Positions 36,857 through 45,415 of a stretch of 64,000 nucleotides of DNA are shown piece by piece (within the stretch, counting starts at the first letter, position 1; every line of letters starts with the position of its first letter). The position numbers were made by a program, and so were the translations under genes. This DNA is from Streptomyces ortus (GTDB lineage: Bacteria > Actinomycetota > Actinomycetes > Streptomycetales > Streptomycetaceae). Under the pieces are notes generated by a model. It was not told the origin of the DNA. It did no database searches and worked only from the letters and a program-made list of their open reading frames with translations. The stretch covers positions 2,519,264 through 2,583,263 of the forward strand of contig NZ_JAIFZO010000002.1 in the NCBI RefSeq assembly GCF_026341275.1. Reading direction: 5' to 3'.

Positions 36857-38179
36857 GTGCGGAAGGCGGCAACGGGCGTGGCGGTGCAGGAGACGGGACA
36901 GGGCACGGGGCGTGACCCCGTCCGGGGTCCCGGTCGGGGCGGGCACGAGGGCGGCTGTGCCTGCGGGGACTGCCCGCACGGGGCGCGTGAGGGGCATCGG
37001 CGGGCCGTCGCCGCGTTCCTCTCCAAGCGGGACGAACTGGCGTCGGGGCACGGGCTGCCGGCCGCGGTCGCACACTCGGCCGGGGCCTCCCGGCAGTGGG
37101 TGTCGGACGCGCTGACCCAGTCCGCCGACCTCGTCGCCGAGCGCGGCCGGGCCGAGGGGGAGGTCTGGCTCGGTCTCGTCTGGCGGCGAACGGTCGTGTC
37201 CGTATGGGGCCTTGTGGCCGTCCTGCTGCTAGTGCAGGCGCTCACCGCGATCGGGGCGGGCTGGACGGCCGCGCGCACGGCGGGGCTGCTCGCGGCGGTC
37301 GTCGTGGCCGTGCTGCTGACCGCGGCCTCGTGGTTCCACCGGGCGCGCGGCGGGGTGCTGGCGCCGGTCATCGGTGAGGACAACCGGCTCTCCACCTCCC
37401 GCGTGGTGGCCGCAGGATGGGTGCTGTTCGTCGTCTACGCCGTGCTGGTACTGGCCGGCCGGCTGGCCGGAGCGTCCTCCCACACCGAACGCGACTCCCT
37501 GATCGAAGGACTCGAACTGGCCCGGGGCGCGGGCATCGTGACCGTCCTCGCCGTCGTGTGCGCGATCGCCGTGCTGGTACGGCGGGTGGTCGGCCTGCGG
37601 GTCCTCGGGCAGCGGCTGCAGAAGGTACGGGCCGACCGGCCCCGGGCCGCCGACCTGCTGACCGACGACTCCGGACGCGGCAGCTTCGCGGACACGCAGT
37701 ACGCGGTGCTGGGCGCCGTCGCGCTCGTCTTCGCCGCCGTACGGCTTGCCCGGCGCCCCGAACAACTCCCGGACCTGCCCTGGGGACTCGCGGTCATGGT
37801 GCTGATCTCGGCCGCCACGTACGTCGCCGCGAAGTACGCCGAGGGCGGCCGGCCGGTGATCCTCTCGGTCGTCCGCGCGCGCGAGGCCGGCGACCTGGAC
37901 GCGCCGATCAGGACCGGCGACGACATCGAGATCCGGGGCGCCGGGTTCGTACCGCCCGGCGCGCAGAGCGCGGACCGGCTGTCGCGGATGGTGGTGCGGA
38001 TCGGCGCGGTGCACGTACACGTCCCGCTGGTCCCCGTGCCGGGCGGCTTCAGCAACCCCTCCGACGCGGTCCTCACCGTGCCGGTACCCGCGGACGTGGA
38101 ACCGGGACGGGTGGCGGTACAGGTCGTCACCGCCGCGGGCGTGGAGACGAACCGTGTGGAGATCGACGTGACGGACTGA
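36857..38179 (+). CDS. Membrane protein with C-terminal beta domain, unknown function
   Basis: A 440-residue protein. An N-terminal cytoplasmic part has a small Cys motif (CACGDC) and a helix-rich stretch. About six membrane helices follow (TVVSVWGLVAVLLLVQAL; LLAAVVVAVLLTAASW; VLFVVYAVLVLAGRLA; VTVLAVVCAIAVLVRR; YAVLGAVALVFAAVRL; AVMVLISAATYVAAKY). A C-terminal extracellular-type IPT/TIG-like beta domain ends the protein (DIEIRGAGFVPPGA ... VPADVEPGRVAVQV). GTG 36857 is listed first; GTG 36878 with GGAAGG upstream is an equally good start. I do not recognise the family. Confidence 0.75.
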   Translation: MRKAATGVAVQETGQGTGRDPVRGPGRGGHEGGCACGDCPHGAREGHRRAVAAFLSKRDELASGHGLPAAVAHSAGASRQWVSDALTQSADLVAERGRAEGEVWLGLVWRRTVVSVWGLVAVLLLVQALTAIGAGWTAARTAGLLAAVVVAVLLTAASWFHRARGGVLAPVIGEDNRLSTSRVVAAGWVLFVVYAVLVLAGRLAGASSHTERDSLIEGLELARGAGIVTVLAVVCAIAVLVRRVVGLRVLGQRLQKVRADRPRAADLLTDDSGRGSFADTQYAVLGAVALVFAAVRLARRPEQLPDLPWGLAVMVLISAATYVAAKYAEGGRPVILSVVRAREAGDLDAPIRTGDDIEIRGAGFVPPGAQSADRLSRMVVRIGAVHVHVPLVPVPGGFSNPSDAVLTVPVPADVEPGRVAVQVVTAAGVETNRVEIDVTD

Positions 38180-38423
38180 GGACGCTCGAACCACGGCGGG
38201 ACTCCCGCCCTTCCGGAGTTCAGAACCAAGGGCCAGGACCAGAACTAAGGGGCAGGACCAGGACCAAGAACAAAGGCCGAGGGGGCCAGGACCAAGGGTC
38301 AAAGGGGACGATCGGGTGGACGCGGCAAAAATTTATGCGTCCGCCCCTGAGCGGGGACTGGCCCCCGTACGTATTGTTTGTTGAGGGGTGAACCGTTCGG
38401 CGGTTGAGAGGTGGCGGAGGGCT

Positions 38424-38957
38424 ATGGCTCACGGCATGCGCACGGACACGCACTCCGGATACTCGGACGACGGCGGCGGTGGCGACTGGCGGGACACCGC
38501 GACGCGGTACGCCCTGCTGCCGCTGCGCGTCTTCCTTGGTGTCACGTTCATCTACGCGGGGATCGACAAGCTCACCGACAGCGCGTTCATGTCCGACTCC
38601 GGTGCCGGTTCCATCGGCGACATGATGCGCGCGGTCCGTGACTCGTCGGCGATTCCCGCACTCATCGACCTCGCTCTCAAGAGCCCCGTCGGCTTCGGCT
38701 ACGCCATCGCCCTCGGCGAGCTCGCGGTGGGCATCGGCACGCTGATCGGTCTGCTGGCCCGCCTCGCCGCGCTCGGCGGGGCGCTGATCTCCCTCAGTCT
38801 CTGGCTGACGATGAGCTGGGCCGCGGACCCGTACTACTACGGCAACGACCTTCCCTATCTGATGGCCTGGCTGCCCCTCGTCCTCGCCGGAGCAGGCGTG
38901 TTCTCCCTGGACGCGACACTCCGCGCCCGCCGACGGCGCAGGTCGGGCACCTACTAG
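38424..38957 (+). CDS. DoxX family membrane protein
   Basis: A 177-residue membrane protein with the DoxX pattern: LPLRVFLGVTFIYAGIDKLTD, then helices FGYAIALGELAVGIGTLIGL, LAALGGALISLSLWLTMSW and LMAWLPLVLAGAGVFSLD. DoxX-like proteins are linked to quinone or thiol redox work in the membrane. ATG 38424 has GGCGGAGGG upstream and is preferred over GTG 38388. The 210-base region before it contains repeated AGGACCA motifs (38225-38290) and no gene. Confidence 0.85.
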   Translation: MAHGMRTDTHSGYSDDGGGGDWRDTATRYALLPLRVFLGVTFIYAGIDKLTDSAFMSDSGAGSIGDMMRAVRDSSAIPALIDLALKSPVGFGYAIALGELAVGIGTLIGLLARLAALGGALISLSLWLTMSWAADPYYYGNDLPYLMAWLPLVLAGAGVFSLDATLRARRRRRSGTY

Positions 38958-39091
38958 GCAGGCACCGGCCGTCCTGCCGGGCGCTGGGGCGGGGCCCCGG
39001 CCCGGCCGCCCGCTCGCCGCACCGAACGGAGTCCGGCTCGGTGCAGCGGCCGATTTCCGGGGCCGCCCGCGCGCGGGCCCGGGTGGCGCGG

Positions 39092-39328
39092 TCAGCCAGG
39101 GGCGTGTGTGGGGTCGGGCGCAGGCACCCCGCGGCGGTGGCGACGCCGTATCCCGTGGGCCACGCTGCCCGTCACAGCGGCCAGGAACAGGCCTCCCGTG
39201 ACGAGCGGGATCACCGCGAACCACGGCGTCTCCCAGAGGCCGCCCGCGTCACCGGCGTAGACGACACCTGTGAGCATCAGGAAGAGACCCGCTATGAGCC
39301 GGCCGGGCTTGAACTCATGACGCCGCAC
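39092..39328 (-). CDS. Small two-helix membrane protein
   Basis: A 78-residue protein with two membrane segments (LIAGLFLMLTGVVYAG; WFAVIPLVTGGLFLAAVTG) and a basic tail. Its GTG start overlaps the end of the upstream PspC gene by 14 bases, so it is translationally coupled and probably part of the same envelope-stress module. No known domain is seen. Confidence 0.75.
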   Translation of the reverse strand: MRRHEFKPGRLIAGLFLMLTGVVYAGDAGGLWETPWFAVIPLVTGGLFLAAVTGSVAHGIRRRHRRGVPAPDPTHAPG

Positions 39329-40850
39329 GGGCCACCTCCGCCTGTCCGAGGCCGACTTCGAGCGTGAGGTCGAGCGTGCCGCCGTCCTTGCTCCCGTCCA
39401 CGGGCGCGAGCGTCAGCTCCTTGTGCTTGCCGGGAGCCACGTCCACGTCCCGCTGGTCGTCTCCCGGCAACTGGATGTCCCCGACCCCCACGTCGATGTT
39501 CAGTCTCACCGTCACGTCCTTCGGTATGACCACCTTGAGCTGTCCCATGCCCACCTCGGCGTTCGTCGTCACGGTCCGCCCCTTGCCCGGGTCGATCCGG
39601 CTGAGGTCGAGGGTGCCGACGCCCGTGCCGAGGTCGTACTGCTCCTGTACGACGGCCGCCGTGGCCGGTGTCCAGTCCACTCGCTCCCAGTGGGTGGTGA
39701 TGTCCGCCGGCAGCGCCGCCGAGCAGGCCAGCAGCCCCGCCGTGACGATCGCGAGGAAGACCGACCCCGCTCCCGTACGCCCGCGGAACGAACTGACCGC
39801 GATACCCAGGCCGAACACGGCGAGCGCACTGGCCAGGCCGGCTTGCAGGCTGACACCGAGCGTGTGGTCGTCCCAGGTCAGGCGGGTGACGAGGGCGCCT
39901 GCGAGGAGGGCGAGCAGGAACACCCGGCCACCGATCCCGCGGGGGCCGCGCGGCTTGGCGTCCCGCGGCCGTATGCCCCGGTCCGGGCCACCGCCGTGCG
40001 CGATGGTGATCGCCGCCGCGATGTCCCGCTCCCACGGGCCCTTGGGGCCCCACAGATAGCCCGTGCCGCCTTCGTACGTCCCGTCCTTGACGATGGGCTC
40101 CCGCCACCAGGAGGGGAAGGCTGCGGGGACCGGCGGTGCCTGTGCCTCGGGCGGGGCGTCGGCGACGGCCTGCGCGGCTATGGGGCCGCCCCTGCCCGAG
40201 CGCACGCGGGAGCTCGGGGACGGGTCGGGGACGTCGGTACCGCGCTGCCGCGACCAGTAGCCGGCGCCCGCGAGGAGCAGGGAGAGCGTCGCCGCGAAGG
40301 TGAGCACGCTCGCGTTGTTCAGCATGGAGAGGAACACACCGCAGCCGACGAGGGCGAACAGCACGCCCGCCAGCGCCTGGCCGTCGACGCGGCCCGTGAG
40401 GAGCTTGCGCACCTCGTTCTCCTCCTCGTCGTCGTACGGGACGAAGAGCCAGGCGAAGCCGTAGAAGATGAGGCCGAGGCCGCCGGTCGCGGCGAGCACC
40501 GCGAGCACGATCCGGAAGATCACCGGGTCCATGTCGCACTGCCGCCCGAGACCCGCGCACACACCGCCCAGCATCTTGTGCCGCGGATCGCGCCGGAACC
40601 TGCGCGGAACCTCGGGCACGACCGCGTCGTCGTGCGCGCGCCCCTCCCCGGGCGCACGCGGTTCCTCACCGGCGGGGGCCGCGGTGGCCGCCGGTGCATC
40701 CGCCCGGGTGTCGGCCCAGGTGTCCGCCCGGGCGTCCGCTGCGGGTCCGGGGTCCCGCGGCCCGGCGTCCGGCCCCCGGGCCGCACTCGCGCCGGAGCCG
40801 GGGCCCGGCCCGGGCCCCGGATGCGCCGCGGCGTGCTGCTGATCGCTCAT
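39315..40850 (-). CDS. PspC/LiaF-like membrane regulator
   Basis: A 511-residue protein. An 85-residue Pro/Ala/Asp-rich N-terminus precedes the PspC domain (FRRDPRHKMLGGVCAGLGRQ ... VIFRIVLAVLAATGG). Several membrane helices follow, and then a C-terminal domain of repeated beta strands (GTGVGTLDLSRIDPGKG; EVGMGQLKVVIPKDVTVRL; GVGDIQLPG), like the LiaF/YvqF C-terminus. In Firmicutes LiaF restrains the LiaS kinase. Here the gene is divergent from a PspC-containing histidine kinase and its regulator, so the three probably form one envelope-stress circuit. The ATG at 40850 starts MSDQQHAAAH. Confidence 0.85.
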   Translation of the reverse strand: MSDQQHAAAHPGPGPGPGSGASAARGPDAGPRDPGPAADARADTWADTRADAPAATAAPAGEEPRAPGEGRAHDDAVVPEVPRRFRRDPRHKMLGGVCAGLGRQCDMDPVIFRIVLAVLAATGGLGLIFYGFAWLFVPYDDEEENEVRKLLTGRVDGQALAGVLFALVGCGVFLSMLNNASVLTFAATLSLLLAGAGYWSRQRGTDVPDPSPSSRVRSGRGGPIAAQAVADAPPEAQAPPVPAAFPSWWREPIVKDGTYEGGTGYLWGPKGPWERDIAAAITIAHGGGPDRGIRPRDAKPRGPRGIGGRVFLLALLAGALVTRLTWDDHTLGVSLQAGLASALAVFGLGIAVSSFRGRTGAGSVFLAIVTAGLLACSAALPADITTHWERVDWTPATAAVVQEQYDLGTGVGTLDLSRIDPGKGRTVTTNAEVGMGQLKVVIPKDVTVRLNIDVGVGDIQLPGDDQRDVDVAPGKHKELTLAPVDGSKDGGTLDLTLEVGLGQAEVARAAS

Positions 40851-41208
40851 ACGTCCATGGTGACGGCCGCGACGGCCCGACGGCAGTCGGAACGACCCTG
40901 GCCGAACCCTGAATTCGACCCCGGGACAACCCTCAGGGCCGTGCGGCGCCGGTCGCGGGGTCGTGAGTGCAGGCTGGCTGGGGCCGTGCGAGCCATGCGG
41001 GCCGTGCGGGCCGGTGTCCGGACGGCGTGGCGGCATTGTTTGAGCGACGCGGCCCCGTCCCCCGCGCACCCCTCGGGCCGCCCGTCCGGACCGGATTCGA
41101 AGATCATCGAACTAGATTTGAAGATCACCGGACCGGAATCGAAGATCAGGGGAGTCTCGGGGGTCGACCCTGATGCCCGGTGGCGCCCGGCGTGTGAACA
41201 TCGATGGC

Positions 41209-42492
41209 ATGCCGGACGCCGCAGCCCTGACCATCGAGGACCCACGGCCTCCGCGCAAGCTCTACCGCAGCAGCGACGGACGCTGGCTCGGTGGCGTGGC
41301 GCGGGGGCTCGCCGGGCATCTCGGCCTGCCCGTGATCTGGGTCCGGCTGGTCTTCGCGGGCCTGTTCATGGCGGACGGCCTGGGCGCCCTGCTGTACGCG
41401 TCGTTCTGGTTCTTCGTCCCTCTCGGCGTCGGTGGCGTGGACGCCCAGAGGCCACCCGCCCTCGCCACCGAGACCGCCCCCGACGGCCGCCGCAGACTCG
41501 TGGCCCGCAAGCCCGACAAGGGCCAGATCGTCGCGCTGCTCGCGATGGTCGTGGTGGCCCTGGTCTTCGTGGGGAACGTGGACCTGAGCGGTGGCGCCAA
41601 GGCCTATCTCTGGCCCACCGTCCTCGTCGGCGCGGGCGTGGCCCTGGTCTGGCGCCAGGCGGACAATGCCCGCCGGGCCCGCTGGATGGAGGTCGGCCGC
41701 CGCAAGCGCACGATCAGCCTGCTCCGCTCCGCGGCCGGTGTCCTGCTCGTCGCCGCGGGAGTCTCCGGGATATTCGTTCTGCAGGGCTCCGCCGCCCACC
41801 TGGGGTCGGTCCTGCAGGCCGCGCTCGCCGTCCTCGTCGGGATAGCGCTGCTGGCCGGTCCGTATCTCGTGCGCATGACCCAGGACCTCTCCGAGGAACG
41901 CCTGATGCGCATCCGCGCACAGGAGCGGGCCGAAGTCGCCGCGCACGTCCACGACTCGGTGCTGCACACCCTCACACTGATACAGCGCAACGCGGAGAAC
42001 GCGAGCGAGGTCCGCCGCCTCGCCCGCGCCCAGGAGCGCGACCTGCGCAACTGGCTCTACAAACCGGCGGGCACCGGAAAGGACGAGGCGGACGAGCCCG
42101 ACACCCTCGCCGAGGCCGTCAGGCGCAGCGCGGCGGAGGTCGAGGACAAGCACGGCGTCCCCATAGAGGTGGTGGTCGTCGGCGACTGCCCGCTCGACGA
42201 CAGGACCGCCGCCCAGATGCAGGCCGCGAGGGAAGCCATGGTGAACGCGGCCAAGTACGGTGGCGACGGCGGCGCGGTGCAGGTCTTCGCCGAGGTCGAG
42301 GGAAGGACCGTCTTCGTGTCGGTCCGGGACCGCGGTCCCGGATTCGACCTGGACTCGATACCCGCCGACCGCATGGGCGTCAGAGAATCGATCATCGGCC
42401 GCATGGAGCGCAACGGCGGTACGGCCAGGCTGCGCGCGGTGCCGGACGGCGGCACGGAGGTCGAGCTGGAGATGGAGAGGGCGGAGACATGA
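41209..42492 (+). CDS. PspC-type sensor histidine kinase (LiaS/DesK class)
   Basis: A membrane kinase of about 427 residues. An N-terminal PspC domain (KLYRSSDGRWLGGVARGLAG) is followed by about five membrane helices, a dimerisation/phosphoacceptor helix with H248 (AAHVHDSVLHTL) and the ATPase domain (REAMVNAAKYGG; VRDRGPGFD). The phosphoacceptor sequence fits the HisKA_3 class that pairs with NarL-type regulators. ATG 41209 is used; ATG 41173 and GTG 41194 are in-frame alternatives without clear ribosome sites. The stop overlaps the response regulator start (ATGA). Confidence 0.9.
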   Translation: MPDAAALTIEDPRPPRKLYRSSDGRWLGGVARGLAGHLGLPVIWVRLVFAGLFMADGLGALLYASFWFFVPLGVGGVDAQRPPALATETAPDGRRRLVARKPDKGQIVALLAMVVVALVFVGNVDLSGGAKAYLWPTVLVGAGVALVWRQADNARRARWMEVGRRKRTISLLRSAAGVLLVAAGVSGIFVLQGSAAHLGSVLQAALAVLVGIALLAGPYLVRMTQDLSEERLMRIRAQERAEVAAHVHDSVLHTLTLIQRNAENASEVRRLARAQERDLRNWLYKPAGTGKDEADEPDTLAEAVRRSAAEVEDKHGVPIEVVVVGDCPLDDRTAAQMQAAREAMVNAAKYGGDGGAVQVFAEVEGRTVFVSVRDRGPGFDLDSIPADRMGVRESIIGRMERNGGTARLRAVPDGGTEVELEMERAET

Positions 42493-43268
42493 GCGACGCG
42501 AACGAACCGACCGGAGCGGTCGGGCCGACCGACGGCGTGACCGGCGGTGCGGAGGCCGGCGCGACCGGTGCTGGCTCGACCGGGAATCCGGCCGGTTCCG
42601 CGCCAGGGCGTCGGGTGCGCGTGGTGCTCGTCGACGACCACCGCATGTTCCGTACGGGGGTCCAGGCGGAGATCGGGCAGACCGAGCGGACCGGCGTCGA
42701 GGTGGTCGGCGAGGCCGCGGACGTCGACCAGGCGGTCACGGTCATCACGGCGACCCGCCCCGAGGTCGTCCTCCTCGACGTCCACCTCCCGGGCGGCGGC
42801 GGGGTCGAAGTGCTGCGCCGCTGTTCGCCCTTGATGGCCGACCCCGAGCAGCCGGTGCGGTTCCTCGCGTTGTCCGTGTCGGACGCGGCGGAGGACGTCA
42901 TCGGAGTGATCCGGGGCGGCGCCCGCGGCTACGTCACGAAGACGATCACCGGCACGGACCTGGTCGACTCGGTCTTCCGCGTCCAGGACGGCGACGCGGT
43001 CTTCTCGCCCCGCCTGGCCGGCTTCGTCCTGGATGCGTTCGCCTCCACCGACGCCCCGCCGGTCGACGAGGACCTCGACCGCCTGACCCAGCGCGAGCGC
43101 GAGGTCCTGCGCCTCATCGCCCGCGGCTACGCGTACAAGGAGATCGCGAAGCAGCTCTTCATCTCCGTCAAGACGGTCGAGTCCCACGTCTCGGCGGTCC
43201 TGCGGAAGCTCCAGCTCTCCAACCGCCACGAGCTGACACGGTGGGCGACGGCACGACGCCTGGTCTAG
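42489..43268 (+). CDS. NarL/LuxR family response regulator
   Basis: A 259-residue regulator. An unusual Gly/Ala/Thr-rich N-terminal extension of about 42 residues precedes the receiver domain (VVLVDDHRMFRTGV; phospho-acceptor D97 in VVLLDVHLPG; K in YVTKTI) and the LuxR helix-turn-helix (LTQREREVLRLIARG ... SVKTVESHVSAVL). It is coupled to the upstream kinase by a four-base overlap. Likely targets are the divergent PspC/LiaF-like gene and envelope-stress genes; this is inferred from the arrangement. Confidence 0.93.
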   Translation: MSDANEPTGAVGPTDGVTGGAEAGATGAGSTGNPAGSAPGRRVRVVLVDDHRMFRTGVQAEIGQTERTGVEVVGEAADVDQAVTVITATRPEVVLLDVHLPGGGGVEVLRRCSPLMADPEQPVRFLALSVSDAAEDVIGVIRGGARGYVTKTITGTDLVDSVFRVQDGDAVFSPRLAGFVLDAFASTDAPPVDEDLDRLTQREREVLRLIARGYAYKEIAKQLFISVKTVESHVSAVLRKLQLSNRHELTRWATARRLV

Positions 43269-43274
43269 AGGCTG

Positions 43275-43312
43275 TCCGCCAACCGTCACCCGCCAACCGT
43301 CACCCGCCAGTC
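43275..43312. repeat. Short tandem repeat after the response regulator gene
   Basis: CCGCCAACCGTCACC occurs twice in tandem, followed by a third partial copy (CCGCCAGTCA). It lies between convergent genes. Confidence 0.6.
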
Positions 43313-43388
43313 ATTAGTTACCTCCAACCGCCTCCACCCCGCCGACCGCCGAGCAACCCCAGGCGGGTGGACCGGTACCGGAACCCCC

Positions 43389-44453
43389 TCACGCCACCCG
43401 CGTCGCCCCCGCGAACGGCATCTCGTCGATCGGTGCGACGCGTACCGGGGCCGACGGGTTGGGTGCGTGGACCATCTGTCCATTGCCGACGTACATGCCC
43501 ACATGGCTGATGCCCGAGTAGAAGAACACCAGGTCACCGGGTTGGAGTGCGGAGCGGGAGACGCGTTGGCCCGCGTTGATCTGCGCGTATGTCGTCCGGG
43601 GCAGCGAGATGCCCGCGGAGCGGTACGCGGCCTGCATCAGCCCCGAGCAGTCGAAGGCGTCGGGCCCGGTGGCCCCCCACACGTAAGGGCTGCCGAGCTT
43701 CCCGTAGACGTACGAGACCGCTGCCGCCGCCCGGGCGTTGGGCGCGGTCGTGGAGGGAGAGCCGTGGCCGAGGTCGCGGGAGGCCTGTCCGGAACGTGAG
43801 GCGCGTGCGGTGTCCGGGTCGTCCGCGCCGATGCGGGCCCGGTCCGCGGCCGGCAGCCGTGCCAGCAGGTGGCGTGCTTCGCCGAGCTTCCCGGTGATCG
43901 TCTTCTTGTGGCGTTTCAGGTCCGCCTGTCGTGCCTTGAGAGAGGTGAGTTCGATGTGTGCGGCGCCACGCAACTGCTCGATGTCGCGCAGCTGCGTGCG
44001 GACGCGGGAGACCGCCGAGGCCTGTCGGCTGCCGGCCCGCTCGGCGAACGCGGCCCCGTCCAGATACCGGTCGGGGTCCGAGGAGAGCATCAGCCCCAGC
44101 GCGGGATCGATGCCGCCGTCCCGGTACTGGGCGGTCGCCAGTGAGCCGAGTGCGGCCCGCTCGGAGTTGAGCCGCTCCGTCTTCCGTGCCGCCTCGTCCT
44201 GCAGGGTGCCGAGCCGGCCGGCCGCCTTCGTGGCCTTCTCCTTCGCCCCGTTGTACTTCTCGGTGGCGACCTCCGCCTCCTGGTACAGCTTGTCGACCTT
44301 CGCCTTCACCTGGGCCGGCGTCAGCTGGGGTGCGGCGACCCCCGTCCCTTCGAACCCGGTCGCGCTCGCCGCTCCCGCGAGGGCGATGGTGAAGGCGGTG
44401 CGGGCCGTACCGCCGCCGAGTGAGCGCTGTCTGGGCTTGCGGTGCGCTGCCAC
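43389..44453 (-). CDS. NlpC/P60 peptidoglycan endopeptidase
   Basis: A 354-residue secreted hydrolase. Signal peptide (ARTAFTIALAGAASATG) is followed by an N-terminal coiled coil (about 40-230, LTPAQVKAKVDKLYQEAEV onward). The C-terminal NlpC/P60 domain has the catalytic Cys in FDCSGLMQAAY and His in ISHVGMYVGNG. Such enzymes cut the D-Glu to DAP link in stem peptides. The GTG at 44453 has GGAAGGAACG upstream. A close paralogue lies 1.5 kb away at 45416-46582, but this copy has no riboswitch in front. Confidence 0.92.
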   Translation of the reverse strand: MAAHRKPRQRSLGGGTARTAFTIALAGAASATGFEGTGVAAPQLTPAQVKAKVDKLYQEAEVATEKYNGAKEKATKAAGRLGTLQDEAARKTERLNSERAALGSLATAQYRDGGIDPALGLMLSSDPDRYLDGAAFAERAGSRQASAVSRVRTQLRDIEQLRGAAHIELTSLKARQADLKRHKKTITGKLGEARHLLARLPAADRARIGADDPDTARASRSGQASRDLGHGSPSTTAPNARAAAAVSYVYGKLGSPYVWGATGPDAFDCSGLMQAAYRSAGISLPRTTYAQINAGQRVSRSALQPGDLVFFYSGISHVGMYVGNGQMVHAPNPSAPVRVAPIDEMPFAGATRVA

Positions 44454-44895
44454 GTGCGATCCACGTTCCTTCCGTACGGCCGCCGGGGCACGGGTATGTC
44501 CGCGGCGGTGGCCCTCAGGGGCTGGTTGCACGTCCGGCGGCAGCCCGCACAGGGGGAGCGGACCGCCGCCGGACCTTTTGGCGGTGGTGCCGACTGCCGC
44601 CCTGGCCCGGGCGGATGTGGTGGGGAGCCGGTCACCTGAGGAAGGACGCTAAACCTCGCCGCACGCCGGTGGTAACGGCATGTACGGAAGTGGTGGCAGT
44701 CGGCCACGAGCTGACCGGGTGCGACCGTGATCGGGGCCCGGTGCCACCGACTTGGCGCGGTGGGGTGACCGATGGACGCGTTGTGGGGGAGCGGCACGCG
44801 CGACGGTGCTATGGGCTCGGCCCTGAGCCCGCCGAGGGCCCGGGGTCCGGGCCGGTGCGAGGCGGCGTACGGGCGTCCGGTTAGGGTCCGGGCTC
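44454..44895. other. Divergent control region
   Basis: About 440 bases between the NlpC/P60 gene and the small membrane protein gene. It is GC-rich with several partial inverted repeats (for example GGCGGTGGTGCC near 44582). No gene, riboswitch or clear promoter was recognised. Confidence 0.35.
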
Positions 44896-45249
44896 ATGGA
44901 CGTACTCATTCATGTCTTCGTCGCCCTGCACATCATCGGCATCGCCTCCCTGCTGGGCGGGTTCCTCACCCAGATGAAGGCCATGGGCGACGGCACGGCC
45001 CGCTTCACCCCCGCCATGCTGCACGGCGCGCTGACCATGCTGGTCACCGGCGCGGTCCTCGTCGGCCTCAACCAGGCCGACGACCAGACCGTCAACAACG
45101 TCAAGATCGGCGTGAAGCTGGCCCTGCTGGTCGTGATCCTCGGCCTCGTCTACGTCAAACGGGACGACGAGAAGGTGGAGAAGGGCTTGTTCGCCCTGGT
45201 GGGCGGGCTGACCACGGTGAACATCTTCATCGCGGTGCTCTGGACCTGA
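44896..45249 (+). CDS. Small integral membrane protein
   Basis: A 117-residue protein with four membrane segments (VLIHVFVALHIIGIASLLGG; MLHGALTMLVTGAVLVGL; GVKLALLVVILGLVYVK; LFALVGGLTTVNIFIAVLW) and almost no loops. I recognise no catalytic motif. It starts with ATG 44896 after GGTTAGGGTCC. Confidence 0.8.
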   Translation: MDVLIHVFVALHIIGIASLLGGFLTQMKAMGDGTARFTPAMLHGALTMLVTGAVLVGLNQADDQTVNNVKIGVKLALLVVILGLVYVKRDDEKVEKGLFALVGGLTTVNIFIAVLWT

Positions 45250-45312
45250 GGACGGGGACGGGGTACCGCACATGCGTGCCGTACCCCGTCCGCGTACCCC
45301 GTCCCGATCCAG

Positions 45313-45413
45313 GCGGGCCCCCTGCCCCGGCGGGCCCCCTGCCCCGGCGGGCCCCCTGCCCCGGCGGGCCCCCTGCCCCGGCGGGCCCCCTGCCCCGGCG
45401 GGCCCCCAGGCCC
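45313..45413. repeat. 17-bp tandem repeat, five copies plus a partial
   Basis: GCGGGCCCCCTGCCCCG repeats at 45313, 45330, 45347, 45364 and 45381, with a truncated copy at 45398. It fills the space between convergent genes and touches the stop codon of the downstream minus-strand gene. Confidence 0.95.
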
Positions 45414-45415
45414 GG

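Noticed and set aside
39423..43268. 3.8-kb open frame on the plus strand crossing the PspC gene
   Set aside because: It is antisense to the PspC/LiaF-like gene and a shadow frame of the histidine kinase; only its last part, from ATG 42489, is the real response regulator.
43389..44895. Second c-di-AMP riboswitch upstream of the first NlpC/P60 gene
   Set aside because: None of the conserved ydaO blocks is present in 44454-44895 on the minus strand.
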